From Paraescarpia echinospica (taxonomy: Eukaryota > Annelida > Polychaeta > Sabellida > Siboglinidae): DNA of 64,000 nucleotides. Shown one piece after another: positions 1 to 11,599 of this stretch. Position 1 is the first letter of the stretch. The number at the start of each line of letters is the position of its first letter. Made by a program: the position numbers and the translations under genes. The stretch covers positions 1 to 64,000 of the forward strand of contig JAHLWY010000208.1 in NCBI GenBank assembly GCA_020002185.1, written 5' to 3'. The notes beneath the pieces were generated by a model. It ran no database searches. It saw only the letters and a program-made list of their open reading frames with translations, and was not told where the DNA came from.

Positions 1-734
1 TTTATCCCGATGCTCTGCTATTTAGGCCGATTTCCAGTGGTTGTAGAAACCTTGCAGGAGAGTTGGTGAGCTGCAATCTCATATGTAGCACAGTAAAACG
101 TTGTTTAAGAAAATGCACATGCATTATCTGTTCTCATTTTGTCCCTACCACCCTCCCCCAGAATGAGAAGAAGAAGATATGAACTATGATAAAACTGTAT
201 TTGTTAACAAGGTACATATGCATGCATTTTGATTTAAAAACAGTAGTAATGACAGTTAAAAACAGTAGTAACGACATAATACTAATATAACTGGAGTGAC
301 GGAATAGCTGCAACATTTATTGTAAAACATCTGTATACCTGTTATTTTACTTTATATATATTATTTTATACCTAAGTTTTTTATTTTAATCTTGGTCATA
401 TCTTTATATTGCATTGATAATTATGTATACTGCTGTTTTACAGTTTCTCTGGTTCAACCAGTGCAGTAGGGATTCCATTACACATTAGTTATAACTCATT
501 GTTTGACACAGGTTAAAACCTACATGCAACTGTCCAGTTTAACATGGGTCTACTGGGTTAATATTGTTGACACAAGCCTCTGCCAGTGACCAATTACAGA
601 TTAGTCACAGTTGTCATCAAACAATAGCAGGCTGAGAATCTAGCTCCACAATGGGGTGGGTGTAATACACAATCAATTGGCACTCTGCCATCCTAGTCCA
701 GGCAGAAACAGACAAAATATGAAAATGTGCCCTT
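1..734. other. AT-rich stretch without a recognisable gene
   Basis: I see no coding region, RNA gene or strong repeat here. The one minus-strand ORF of 60 codons (134-316) is hydrophobic low-complexity sequence of the kind AT-rich DNA throws up by chance. Confidence 0.6.
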
Positions 735-1090
735 AGAATGATTCAATCAAATATAAATTTCTTGTGTACAGTGACCCTACCCTAAGAGACGTATTTGCAA
801 AATTAGAGAACAAGTTACTGAACAGCTTTTGAAAAAATATACAAAATGTGAACATTTACCAGTTTTGGGGTCCTTTTGGGGGGGGGCATTAGGCGCCCTA
901 AGAATGATTCAATGAAATACAGATTTATTTTGTACTATGACACTACCGCATGAAATATGGAAAATTAGAGAAAACGTTACTGAAGAATTTTTGAAAAAAT
1001 AGGCAAAATGTGAAATATTTCAATTTGTTGGGGTCCTGGGGCCCTGCGGGGCCCTTTGAACGATTCAATGAAATACAGATTTCTCGTGCA
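735..1090. repeat. Tandem repeat, about 160-bp unit, 2.2 copies
   Basis: Units start at about 735, 901 and 1,058. Each begins with a variant of gaatgattcaatgaaata, continues through an aaaattagagaa...gttactgaa block and a tttgaaaaaata...caaaatgtgaa block, and ends in a G-rich run (ttttggggtcc). The third unit is cut off after about 35 bp, where the group B pseudogene begins. Spacing is 166 and 157 bp with clear divergence, so the array is not recent. Confidence 0.75.
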
Positions 1091-1883
1091 TGTGCAAATG
1101 TCCAGTATTAGAGCACATGCATCACGCTGCATAAGGCCTTCTACTTTTGCATCACCACTGCAAAAGCTCCCGGCACGCCTTGGTAGCTTCAGAAAGCGTT
1201 GTCCAAATAGGAGAATGTCTTCCATCCTCGAAGTTCTACCCAAAATCCTTGGGAGACGTCATATCCGGCCGAGCCACACAACTCGAAGACCATATGCTTG
1301 CTTGGTAGATGTTGCACTTGACGTGTTGGAGAAATGCATCCCCTGTTGGTGGCAGGCGATCGAAGCGCAGTTAGTTTTTCTTCGTGAAAGGTTCTCGTCT
1401 TGCATTGCTAAGAGACTGAACTTGACTTGTCATGCATTGTGATGACGACCTTCTTCATCAACTTTTGTTCTGGTCTAGCCACCTTTAACTCGGCAAACGG
1501 TGACCTCCCAATTGTTACAAAAGTCTCTGTCACCCTAGGAACTTCAGACTAATCCTTCCAAGCCGATCTTTCCCCACGCCATGGAACGCTGAAATGAGAC
1601 AACAGCCCATCATGGCATGCAGCTTCATAATTCCCTTGGCATTCCGCTCTCCAAGATTGTCACAAACAGTGCTAACGGGTATGTATCTGGTGCTTCGTCC
1701 TCTTCCAAGTGAAACCAACAGTTGGAAGATCTCGACGGTCGCTTTCAAACAGAAGAATATCCCAATGAAGATGCCGACAACATCCGTGTCTACAGTGCGC
1801 ACATTTACTCTTTTATCCCTTGCTGAAGAGCATGTAGAGAGTTGTCTATTGATGACAAGTCTAGAGCAGCAATAATAAGGCAA
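1000..1883 (-). pseudogene. PIN-like group B gene fragment (C-terminal part)
   Basis: On the minus strand the best frame at 1,883-1,530 contains a VRTVDTDVVGIFIG block followed by GRGRSTRYIPV and a degenerate GC...F..GVGKD block. A Cys-rich tail with an EATKACREL-like motif lies further on, at about 1,240-1,000. The order matches a large multicopy family of invertebrate proteins that I recognise by motif but cannot name. Its Asp-rich blocks resemble those of PIN/FEN1-type nucleases. The frame is broken several times. The same family recurs at 1,885-2,206, 41,640-43,310 and 48,806-49,376. The nuclease assignment is inference. Confidence 0.55.
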
Positions 1884-1884
1884 G

Positions 1885-2206
1885 ATGAGAACTGTTCACG
1901 AAGAAAAACTGCGCTTTCGATCGTCTGCCACCAACAGAGGATGCAATGCTGAAACACGTCATGCACAGGCAAGCATGTTGTCCTTGGGTTGTGTGTCTCG
2001 GCCGGATGCATGTACCGTCCCCAAAGAACTTCGGGTGGAAGTTCGAGGATGGGAGGTGGTATATTTTCCTTTGTCAACGCTTCCTGAAGCTACCAAAGCA
2101 TGTCGGGAGCTTCTTTAGTGTCGATACAAATGTAGAAGGCCTTTTGCAGCAAGTTACTCGTGCTCTAAAGGTGGCTGTGCAAGGACCTTTACACGTGTTC
2201 CTGTGA
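1885..2206 (+). pseudogene. PIN-like group B gene fragment, inverted neighbour
   Basis: The plus strand encodes the C-terminal end of the same family. A cpsPKnFGWKFEDG-like block near 2,020-2,060 is followed by LPEATKACREL near 2,080-2,115, in a second reading frame. The segment is a diverged inverted copy of 1,140-1,440, so the two fragments sit head to head with their junction near 1,885. The 3' flank (about 2,230-2,300) also resembles the flank of the 43.3-kb copy. Both fragments are too short and broken to be functional. Confidence 0.55.
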
Positions 2207-2310
2207 TAAGATGATATATATATGATCATAGTTAGTATGGATGATGGAATAATAAGGTAAAAACAATACTTAGATACATACCAGTTTACTAATATAGACA
2301 CGCATGCCTG

Positions 2311-2378
<68 letters not shown>
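2311..2378. repeat. (AC)n then (AT)n microsatellite
   Basis: About 25 AC dinucleotides are followed by a short AT run. ORFs that read as poly-Thr-His or poly-Cys-Val here are artefacts of the repeat. Confidence 0.97.
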
Positions 2379-2529
2379 AGCATGTTCGAGGTATTTAGGA
2401 TTCGCTTATGCCATTTCAACGATCTGCCCCGCCAGTCCTCGCCATTCGACGTAGCTGATGACACACATCATCCCGAGATCCCCGCAATTGTGCAGCTGTA
2501 TATATACATACATACCTTTATTTAAAACA

Positions 2530-4900
2530 TACATACGTACGTACATACATACATACATACCAGGGTCGGATCCAGAGAGGGTAATCTAGGGGGGACACAC
2601 GAACCTACACTGGCGGGCGAACCAAATGGTGAAGAAAATTGTTCGCTGCTGCGCCATAACATCAGCTTCTCTGCTGTCTCGGCTTGACTGGTGACATCGG
2701 AAGACGGGGTGGAGGGTGGAGTGCTGTTGACATTGTTTCGCCGACACGTCGCCGTAACTTCAGCTTACTGTAACCTGAACGGGGGCACATTTCCAAGGGT
2801 CTAGGAGGTTACGGTCACGTGGGCCCTTTCAAAAAAGGTCTACGTGCTCGCCAAATTCCAATGGTCTACAGGGGCGCGGGTCCCCAGGCCACCCTTGGTC
2901 TGCCTATGCCTAAATACGTGCTTACAAAAACAGCGATGCTATTAAAATAAATATATTTATTTCATGTTCAGTAATATTTGACCTTGACACTTAAGGTAGA
3001 TAACATACATACATACACACATACATACATAAATACATACAAACATATAACGCTTACATGCATAAGTACACACATATACTCATATATATATACTACAACA
3101 AAGGTTTTAGAAAAAATTATATTTGACCTTGAAATTCAATGAATTTGATATACATATGGTCCAATTTTCATGCTTTTGTCCGCCACGTAACGATTCGGCC
3201 AAAAATTTGCCTTAACAAACCAGACTATATGTCGAGAGGGTAAACACATGCAGTACATGTATGATAAAGACTGGTTTTGATGAAATAAAATTTTTGACAT
3301 GTGTACTACACAAATAATAAATTTCCAAACAAACAGAGACTTTGCTTTCTCGTAACAATCATAGCAGCCTTTAAAAATAAATACAAGAACTGTTTATTTA
3401 AACAATATCTGGCTGTGGAAATCTAAATATTAACATCCTGAACTTTGCCATTGTGGTAACTGCCATATGTGGTAACTTGTGTACTTAGATTTTAAATAGC
3501 ATAAGCAATACATTGAAAGTCAATATTTTCAATAACATTTTGTTATATCAATTATGATTGCTAGGCTGTCATTCAAGCAGAGGAATAGCCAGTGCAATAA
3601 AGTTAATACTACTGCCTTAATATACGTATTAAGGATAAATTTACATAAACGTTAATGACTGTGTATATATACCCTTCAAATATTGTATACCATAATGTTT
3701 GTATGGACACCCTAAAAATCTTCAAGAATAATAATTTTGTGTACCTTAACTTTTCAGACACCTTTGTATATACACATTGTATATAATAATGGCCCAGTAT
3801 ACATGTCGAACATAATAGAAAACTTTGACAGAAAGCGACAATTTGCATAAAATTGTAATCCTCCACGGTCTATGCAAATTGTATCCCATTCCTTAGTCAC
3901 ATGAACAGTTTGTGAACACTACGAAACATAGCGAAATAGAGAAACACCACTAATTCAGATGGTCAACTTTCAAATTGCTCGCATGTGACAATGTGATATC
4001 TGGTCATAGTGGTCTGTATTTTGTTATTTTGGGAATACAACTATTAACATCTTGTTCTGTCTACAATGATGATTTACTGAGTTATTCATTCAATGCAATA
4101 TTCACAGCCAAATAATTAAAACAAATTAACTGAATTACTTAACTTCCCTGAAAATCAAATTAGGCCAATTGAAATAAAAAATATAAAACATTGGATCTGC
4201 AAATTACTATTTTGTTACATGTATAATTTTATGTCACAGTAAAGAAACAACAGAGCGGATTGGCAAAAAAGTCAATTTACCATACAGTAATTTATGGAAA
4301 ATCACCTTGTGTTTCGATTCTCGTCAGAATACAGGTGTGCAATTTTACCGCTCGGTGGATTACTGCCATATGTGTGCTTGCTTGACCATGTGTTATTCCA
4401 ATTTGAGCGTTTTTATTCTACCGTTTTCTGCTGTCAAGTTTAACCTTTACTGTTGACATGAGTGCCTTGATGGCCCATCAGCTGCTCCTTACACACTATC
4501 AAGGCAGACTGTCTGGTCCTTAAACTGTCTACACTCAAATAAACTATTAGTATTATAGGAAACTAGACATTCATAAACTGATGGACACAACAGCACCACG
4601 TAAATAATTATATATAATCAATTAATTGTCATGATATAATAAATGAAACATAATTGTAAATGATTTGAATTTGTGTAATAGAACCCTGCTTGGTGGGGAC
4701 AACCGTGACATGAGATGGTTTGAGCTTGGTGGGTGCAGTTACTAGATCAGCAGTTGAGGCTCTATCAATGTAGTCTTCTGGCTTGAAGGGAAATTAAATA
4801 AGTTGTGACAAAACAACCCAACTAAGATTTAACAAGATTGCCGTCCAGAAAAAAGTAATCTAGATGACAGGTAGACAAGGAAGTCTTTTGGCTTATCGAG
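2530..4900. other. Gene-free AT-rich stretch with ACAT-type microsatellites
   Basis: Short (CATA)n/(CATG)n runs occur at about 2,525-2,560 and 3,003-3,050. There are many in-frame stops on both strands, and I find no recognisable protein or structured RNA. Confidence 0.55.
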
Positions 4901-4939
4901 AGTCCAATTCTTTTTTATCTACTTGTATCCCGCACTTTT

Positions 4940-7455
4940 ACGTTATGTGTCGATTTTATTTTTTAACATATTCACGCTACTAGTACCAACACAATCAGGA
5001 GATAATGTGCTCCATTCATTTACAGTCTTTTGTGACAATGAGAACTTTCTTATATATAATCTACACTGCTCCTTTACTAATGTAACTCCATGTCTTCTGG
5101 TCATTCCATTTTTCTTAACTGAAAAAATATTTATATCAATATTTTCATAACCATTCAATTTTTTAAACACTTCTGTCTGATCTCCTCTCAATCTCCTGGT
5201 CTCTAATGTTGTTAAACCACATTCTTTTAGGCGTATTTCGTAACCATGATCCCTCAGTTTTTGTATAATTTTAGTTGCTCTCCTTTCTAGAATATATATG
5301 TCCTTCCTGCGATATGGCCTCCATGCTTGAATAAAAAATTCTAAATGAGGCCTAACTATTGTTTTGTTCAGCGGTATTATTAGCTGTTTTTGTTTATACG
5401 TTATATTTCGCTTATTTAATTCAACGATTTGATTTCCCTTTGAAGCGGCAATACTGCACTGCTCTGAAACCTTCATATGAGCAGTCCTTTTCTTTTACAG
5501 TGGCACTTAGTACAGTACCCCTTTATAATATTCTACATCTTCGTTCCGATGACCTGTGTGGAGGCATTTACATTTCCCAAAATTGCACAACATTTGCCAT
5601 TTTTCAGACAATTTCATCAACCTGTGAAGACAATCTTGTAAATGCTGTCTATCTCTATAATGTTTAGTCCTTCTAAAAATATTTGTATCATCCGCAAAAT
5701 TCAATACATTGCTTGCTACATCATTGTCCAAATCGTTGATGTATATTAAGAATAATATAGGTCCCAGTACTGATCCCTGTGGTACCCCTCTTAAAACTGA
5801 TTTCCAGTTTGAAGCCTCCCATCAATTACTATCCGTTGTCTTCTGTCAATTAGCCATTTTTCTATCCAGTTAATTAAACCATTTCCTATGCCGTGGGCCT
5901 TCAGCTTAAGCAGTAAGGTTTGATGTAATTAGATTAGTAAATAGATTATATCTACTGGTGATCCCTCGTCTACCCACTTAATGATATCTTCAAAAAACGT
6001 AACATATTTGTTAAGCATGACCTCGCTTTTAGAAACGTGTGTTCCGATGGGTTTATCAAGTTATGTTTAACAAGAAAATCCACCATGTGATCTTTAATTA
6101 GTCTTTCTAATAATTTGCAAATCACTGATGTTAAACTCACTTGTCTGTAGTTTTCTGACTTATTTCTGGAACCTTTTTTTAAATAACGGTATAATGTTTG
6201 CTTCTTTCCATTCTAATGGAACCACTCCCTCTTCAAATGACAAGTTGAAAACTGTTGCAGGTTGTATGCTAATTTGTTTTACAATTTCGAATAGAAGTTT
6301 GGGCGGAATCCCATTCATTCCAGGTAATTTATTATCCTTCATAGCCCTTATTTTATTAGCTACCATTTCCAGGGTTACAATTAACTGTCCTAAATAGTCT
6401 GATTTCGTTCCTTGAACTTAGCATCTGGTACTGGCAGTGAACAAATATCTTCCCTGGTAAACACCGAACTAAAATACTAATTCTGGTCTTCTGCCATTAA
6501 GAATCCCTCTGATATTATATTTCCAGCACTATATTCCAGAGGACCGACCTTATCCTGAAATTTATGTTTGCCCCGAACATATGCATACAAACTGTTGCTG
6601 TCTTGTTTTATATTACAAGCTAATTTGTGTCCGTAACTTTTCTTCGAATTTCGAATTTCAGTTGTAGCTTGGTCTAGTGCTTCTTTATAAACGTAGTAGT
6701 CTTCGTCAATACCTGTAAGTCTATATGATTTCCACATTATTTGCTTGTACTTAATTTTTCTAATAGCTTCTTTCGATAAGTATTTCTTTCTGGACCGTTT
6801 CCCTTGTTTTTTCAAGGGGATAAATTTATCGACGATGCATTCACTTTCACTCTTTAAGATATTTCAGCATTCTATTGCTGTTTTATAATTCAGTGTGTTG
6901 TTCCTATCTATCTTTGCTAAACATTTCCTCATTTCCTTATATCTTCTTTGTGGAAATTTCTCTTGAAATGCTTTTTATTATTTCTTTCTGATTTTACTTT
7001 TGATGGTAAAATGTATATGGTGTGATCATTACTTCCCAGTGGCTCACATAATTTGACATTGTGAACTAATTCAATGTGTGAGGACAAAACTATTTCTAAC
7101 ACATTCTCACCCCTGGTTGGTTCTAGCACATGTTGAGAAAGGAAACTGTTTTGTACTAAAACTAAGAACTTGTGGTCCTCAGTCCCCGTACTCTGCAGAT
7201 ATTTTCATGGTTAAAATCTCCCATAAAAATACAATCCCGTTTGCTAACTTCCCTTATAGCGTTTTGTACTTTCTCGTTCTCTTCTATGCTTATATATAGA
7301 CTTCGATAAACTAACCCCACCGTTAAAGTATAATTTCCTGTAACTATGTTACACCAAACAGCTTCTTCGCAATCTGCTTCTATTTCTAATTTATATCATC
7401 AGCCTGGATAGATTCTTTAACATATAAAATAACTCCACCCCCCCCCCCCCCCCTC
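4940..7455 (-). mobile_element. Decayed non-LTR retrotransposon (CR1/L2-like LINE)
   Basis: Reading leftwards, pieces of one LINE ORF2 appear in order. An APE-type endonuclease shows GGVILYVKES near 7,440, LVYRSLY and MGDFN near 7,300-7,200, and a GSNDHT (SDH-type) motif near 7,035. The linker follows at 6,815-6,477. The reverse transcriptase shows NKLPGMNGIPP and a PLEWKEANIIPLFKK block at 6,330-6,165 and NFADDTNIF near 5,700. The C-terminal domain runs from 5,476 to 4,943 and ends in a typical VNEWSTLS...SVNMLKNKID block. Frames change and stops intervene, so the copy is dead. The family assignment rests on motif style only. Confidence 0.85.
7438..7453. repeat. Homopolymer run of 16 C
   Basis: Sixteen consecutive C residues on the plus strand lie at the 5' side of the LINE endonuclease remnant. 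The exact length may be a sequencing or assembly uncertainty. Confidence 0.9.
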
Positions 7456-8023
7456 TTCCTATTCTATCTTTCGCTAGACACTGACAGGAGCTAATCCACC
7501 CTATGCGTAAACAGTAGTTGTGGATATTGCCAGGGGTTCTGACACTGTCACCCAAATGTCTGCTTCATCAGCTTCGAGCACCTACCGAAGTACAAAATGT
7601 ATATATGGAGTCTGGGGGTTTTCTAGACATAATACCTTAAGACAAAATCCCAAAAGTTAAATGTGAAAAGTGAACTCAATATCGCAATACAATATTTTAA
7701 CTCAAATTATCAAAATTTGCTTTCAAGTTTTAGAGATATATGTACAATGTAAGTATGCTTTATGAGAAGGCTTGCCCTGTTATACATCTGTTCCACATAA
7801 ATGTGCGAGCGTTAGGGTTAATAAATACTTGCAAAACCTGTTCAAAAATGTTTAGTGAATATTTATTATGCAAAATGTTGTATAAATTTACTTTTTTTCT
7901 TCAAAACAAGATATACTATATTGATGTCTACTTTGTCAAAATGACATATATCCATGGGATGCAGTGAGCACCATCACTATGCCTACTGAAAAGAGGGGCA
8001 TGGCAGTGCTGATTGGCTGAAAA

Positions 8024-8025
<2 letters not shown>

Positions 8026-8055
<30 letters not shown>
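8026..8055. repeat. (AT)n microsatellite
   Basis: About 15 AT dinucleotides lie just upstream of the RTE insertion site. Confidence 0.95.
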
Positions 8056-8058
<3 letters not shown>

Positions 8059-8168
8059 ATTTTGTTAAAATAAAGAAAGACAGATGGCGTTGATAGCATT
8101 TGGAAAACAAACTCTTTTTGCATGTCAAGTAACAAGAATATATGTCATATTTTGGTATAAATGATAAT

Positions 8169-8185
8169 GTACTAGTTCAACATGT
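8169..8185 (+). repeat. Target-site duplication, left copy (17 bp)
   Basis: gtactagttcaacatgt is found here and, without mismatch, at 10,552-10,568, exactly bracketing the RTE-type LINE. The intact second target repeat (from about 10,692) carries only one similar stretch, which confirms the duplication arose at insertion. Confidence 0.92.
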
Positions 8186-10520
8186 TCCTTGGAACGAGGA
8201 AGGCGAAAGGGTAGTAGGCTTTGCGATGGCATTTGATTTGGCGATAGGGAATACTTTCTTCGAGAAGAGAGCGAGCCAGTTGGTGACCTACAGGAGTGGA
8301 GGAAGAGAAAGTCAAATAGACTTCCTAATGTGTAGAAGATCCCATCTGAAAGAAGCTAAGAACTGCAAGGTCATAAACGGGGAAAGTGTGGCGGCACAAC
8401 ACAAAGTACTGGTGATGGACTGGGAGATTAAGTGTAGTAAGAAAAGAAGACCAGAGCAGGTGACACCGAAGATCAAGTGGTGGAGATTGAAAGAAGAGGG
8501 CCCAAAGACGCAGTTTAGGGAGAAAGTGTTGGAGGAAAGGAGATTGTTGGACAACGTACAGGAATGGTGGGAGGAGAACAGCAAGGTGATATTGAGAGCG
8601 GGAAAGGAGGTGCTGGGCATGACAACAGGAAAGAGACCCCCTGGGGACAAGGAGACATGGTGGTGGAATGATGAGGTGAAGGATGCGATAAGAGCTAAGA
8701 AAGAGGCTAAGAAGAAGTGGGAAACCTCAGGAAAGCATGAAGACAGAGACAGCTATCGGCAGGCAAACAAAGAAGCAAAGAAAGAAGTAGCAAGATCAAA
8801 GACACAGGCAATGGACGAGGTGTACGGGGAGCTGGAAACATCGGAGGGAGAAAGAAAGATATATAGAATAGCAAAGGCTCGCGACAAATCGACCAAAGAC
8901 TTCACACAGATAAGACAGATAAAGGATGGACAAGGAGTGGTTCTATGGGAACAGGATAAGATCAAGGATCGGTGGAAAGGATATTTCGATAATCTGCTAA
9001 ACATAGAGAACCCGAGGGCAGTCTTTGACGATGGAGTGCCAAATGAAGGCTTAACACCAGGAATTATCAGGGAGGAAGTAGAGGTGGCACTGAAAAGAAT
9101 GAAAACTGGGAAGGCGATGGGACCAGACGGAATTCCAGTGGAGGTCTGGAAGAGTTTGGGAGAAGAGGGGGTCGATATGCTGTGGGATCTGATGCAGAAG
9201 ATATACGTACAAGAGAAAATGCCAGAGGAATGGAGAGACAGTGTCATCGTGCCTATTTTCAAGGAGAAGGGAGACATCCAGGAATGTGGCAATTACAGAG
9301 GCATCAAGTTGATGTCGCACACCATGAAGGTTTGGGAAAGGGTAATTGACAGAAGGCTGAGGGAGGAGACAAGCATAGGTGAGGAGCAGTTCGGTTTTAT
9401 GCCGGGCAGAGGAACAACGGACGCCATATTTGCAGCAAGGCAGTTGATGGAGAAACACCGGGAGATGCAGAAGGAACTGCACATGGTCTTCATTGATTTA
9501 GAGAAGGCATACGATAGAGTGCCACGACAGGAGGTTTGGAGGTGTATGCGGGAGCAGGGTGTGCCTGAAAAGTATGTACGCCTTGTAAAAGACACATATG
9601 AAGACGCAAGTACGCAAGTCAAGAGCAGTGTAGGACTGACAGGCAAGATCACCGTTAGAGTGGGGCTGCACCAGGGGTCCTCACTGAGTCCTTACCTGTT
9701 TGACTTGATTATGGATATGTTGGGCCGGGGCATCAAAGAACAGCCCCCCTGGTGTATGCTGTTTGCAGACGACATCGTGCTGTGCAGTACCAGAAGAGAG
9801 GAGGTGGAAAGGAAGCTCGAGGAATGGAGAAGTGCAATGGAAGATCGAGGACTAAAGATTAGTAGAAAGAAGACGGAATACCTGAGGTGCAACGAAAACA
9901 ATGACCTAGAGATCCGGTTACAGGGCGAGATAGTGAAGAGAGTGAAGACATTCAAATATCTAGGATCGACATTGGCGGATGATGGAGAATTGGATGCGGA
10001 AGTCAGTCATAGAGTGCAGAGCGGGTGGAAGAACTGGAAGAGAGTATCTGGAGTGCTGTGTGACAGAAGAATGAACGTGAAGATCAAGGGAAAAGTGTAC
10101 AGGACAGTGGTAAGGCCAGCACTGATGTACGGGGCGGAGACATGGGCGGCAAAGAAGACACAGGAAAAGAAGTTGGATGTCGCAGAAATGCGAATGCTAC
10201 GATGGATGTGCGGAGCCACAAAGATTGACAAGATAAGAAACGAAAGAATCAGAGGGACAACGAAAGTGGGGGAAATATCAAAGAAAGTCCAAGAAAGTAG
10301 GTTGAGATGGTATGGACACGTAATGAGAAGAGAGGAGGATTATGTAGGAAGGAGAGCGATGGGAATGAAAGTGCAAGGGAAGAGGAGGAGAGGAAGGCCG
10401 AAGAGGAGGTGGTTAGACAGTGTGAGGGCAGATCTCAGGGAGAAAGGACTGTCGGGGGAAGAAGTGCACGACCGAGCGATATGGAGGCGAATGACATCAT
10501 CATACATCGACCCCACGTAA
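8186..10520 (+). CDS. RTE-clade LINE ORF2, 5'-truncated endonuclease plus complete reverse transcriptase
   Basis: About 778 LINE codons stay open, although the element is truncated. The first 14 or so residues of the longer ORF (from 8,142) come from the target DNA, not the LINE. The end of an APE-type endonuclease is visible as RESQIDFLMCRR and an AAQHKVLVMDW block. The reverse transcriptase follows with GPDGIPVEVWK (near 9,120), CGNYRGIKLM, FGFMPGRGTTDAIF, MVFIDLEKAYDRVPR (the first catalytic Asp), VGLHQGSSLSPYLF and LFADDIVLC (catalytic Asp pair, near 9,760-9,780). The Arg/Lys-rich C-terminus contains the RLRWYGHVMRR block typical of RTE elements (often annotated craniofacial development protein 2-like). 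No stop or frameshift is seen, so the copy is young. It lacks its own start and 5' end and is probably inactive. Confidence 0.93.
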
Positions 10521-10551
10521 AAAGTGGGACAAAGATGAAGAGAAAGAAGAA

Positions 10552-10568
10552 GTACTAGTTCAACATGT
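10552..10568 (+). repeat. Target-site duplication, right copy (17 bp)
   Basis: This is an exact match to 8,169-8,185. The LINE 3' end just before it is a short purine-rich tail (aaagatgaagagaaagaaga) instead of poly(A), as is usual for RTE elements. Confidence 0.92.
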
Positions 10569-10990
10569 GGTTGAACGAACATTTGGTCAATATTTCATAA
10601 ATAACGTCTACTTGTACTGTGTTTTGCTCTGAAACCTGTTACTTATCGACCACATAACATAATTATATCATATTTTGGTATAAGTGATAATGTATTAGTT
10701 CAACATTATGTTGAACGAACATTTGGTCAACATTTCAGAAATAGCATCTACTGCGTTTTGCCCTGAAACCTGTTACTTATCGACCACATACCATCGATAT
10801 GTGCATGCATGAATGTCTACACATTACAGTGTTAAGATAATCCAAGTACACATGAAATAAAGACTCCGGAACAGTCATGGAAGTAAATTTAGGTGAAAGG
10901 TTTAGTTAAAAAATGTGTAAGATCACTAACTACTGACCACATACTGGCACACAGTCCTGAGGCTGATTCTGAAATTCCAAAATGTGAGTT

Positions 10991-11020
10991 AGTATATATA
11001 TATATATATATATATATATC
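10991..11020. repeat. (AT)n microsatellite
   Basis: About 15 TA dinucleotides. Nothing else is recognised between the tandem repeat ending near 10,790 and the Ig exon at 11,243. Confidence 0.93.
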
Positions 11021-11242
11021 ATTATTTATCTCAAAGTATTCATTAAGCTGTCAAAGTATTCATCAAGTTTTGTGGTTTTTAATCAACACAACTTTACAAA
11101 CAATTGAAATAAACCTTTCAAACAAAGTAGTATATCTTCCTGAGTGACACAACAAATTATCATCAACTGACCACACAACATTCCTTTGCTGACTTGTGTT
11201 ACATGGTCATTCTACAATGTAAGTGTTTTGCTGAATTCTCAC

Positions 11243-11581
11243 CATTCATTGTTAACACCTTTGAGTCTTGTTGAGAGTCAACTCTGCAGATATATTTGTC
11301 TCCATCTCCAACAACTGTTGAGTTGATGTAGAGTCTATGAATATTTCCATCCAGTCGTCCCACACATCTGTCAGTCAGGTTATTGTATGCTCTTCCTCTA
11401 TTGCTGAATCGCTTGTATGAATATACCAACTTAATGTCACTTCCTTTGAACCATTTCAACCTCCAGTAATTGTCATCGAAGTCTGGAAATGTGCAAGTCA
11501 TCAAGGCTCCTTCTCCTTCCCACGTCTCAGATGGAACATCCACTTTCACATTGTTGACAGGGTTTAACGCATTGATATACA
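11243..11581 (-). CDS. Immunoglobulin V-set domain exon of a host cell-surface-type gene
   Basis: The exon encodes about 113 residues forming one Ig-like domain: a first Cys in MTCTFPDF, the core Trp in RLKWFKG, and the second Cys in DKYICRVDS, with a strand-like RLYINST between. On the minus strand it is preceded by a good acceptor (tttattttcag) and ends at a good donor (gtgaga). Its length is a multiple of three and both borders fall in phase 1, the classic symmetric phase of shuffled Ig exons. The longer ORF (11,199-11,597) only adds intron codons. No neighbouring exon, signal peptide or transmembrane exon is recognised, so the full protein is unknown. An immune receptor or adhesion molecule is plausible but unproven. 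Confidence 0.82.
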
Positions 11582-11599
11582 CTGAAAATAAATACATTA

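Larger units (their letters stand above)
8143..10790 (+). repeat. Tandem duplication of ~125 bp, one copy split by the RTE insertion
   Basis: A unit beginning tcatattttggtata and ending cctgttacttatcgaccaca occurs twice. The first copy is 8,143-8,185 joined to 10,569-10,660. The second copy is about 10,669-10,788 and intact. They differ by scattered substitutions and small indels. The LINE therefore landed inside an existing tandem repeat. Confidence 0.85.

Noticed and set aside
2074..2525. ORFs of repeated Cys-Val or Thr-His residues
   Set aside because: They are translations of the (AC)n microsatellite at 2,311-2,360.
8312..10582. Many minus-strand ORFs of 70-180 codons under the RTE reverse transcriptase
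   Set aside because: They are shadows of the intact plus-strand RT frame and have no recognisable protein features.
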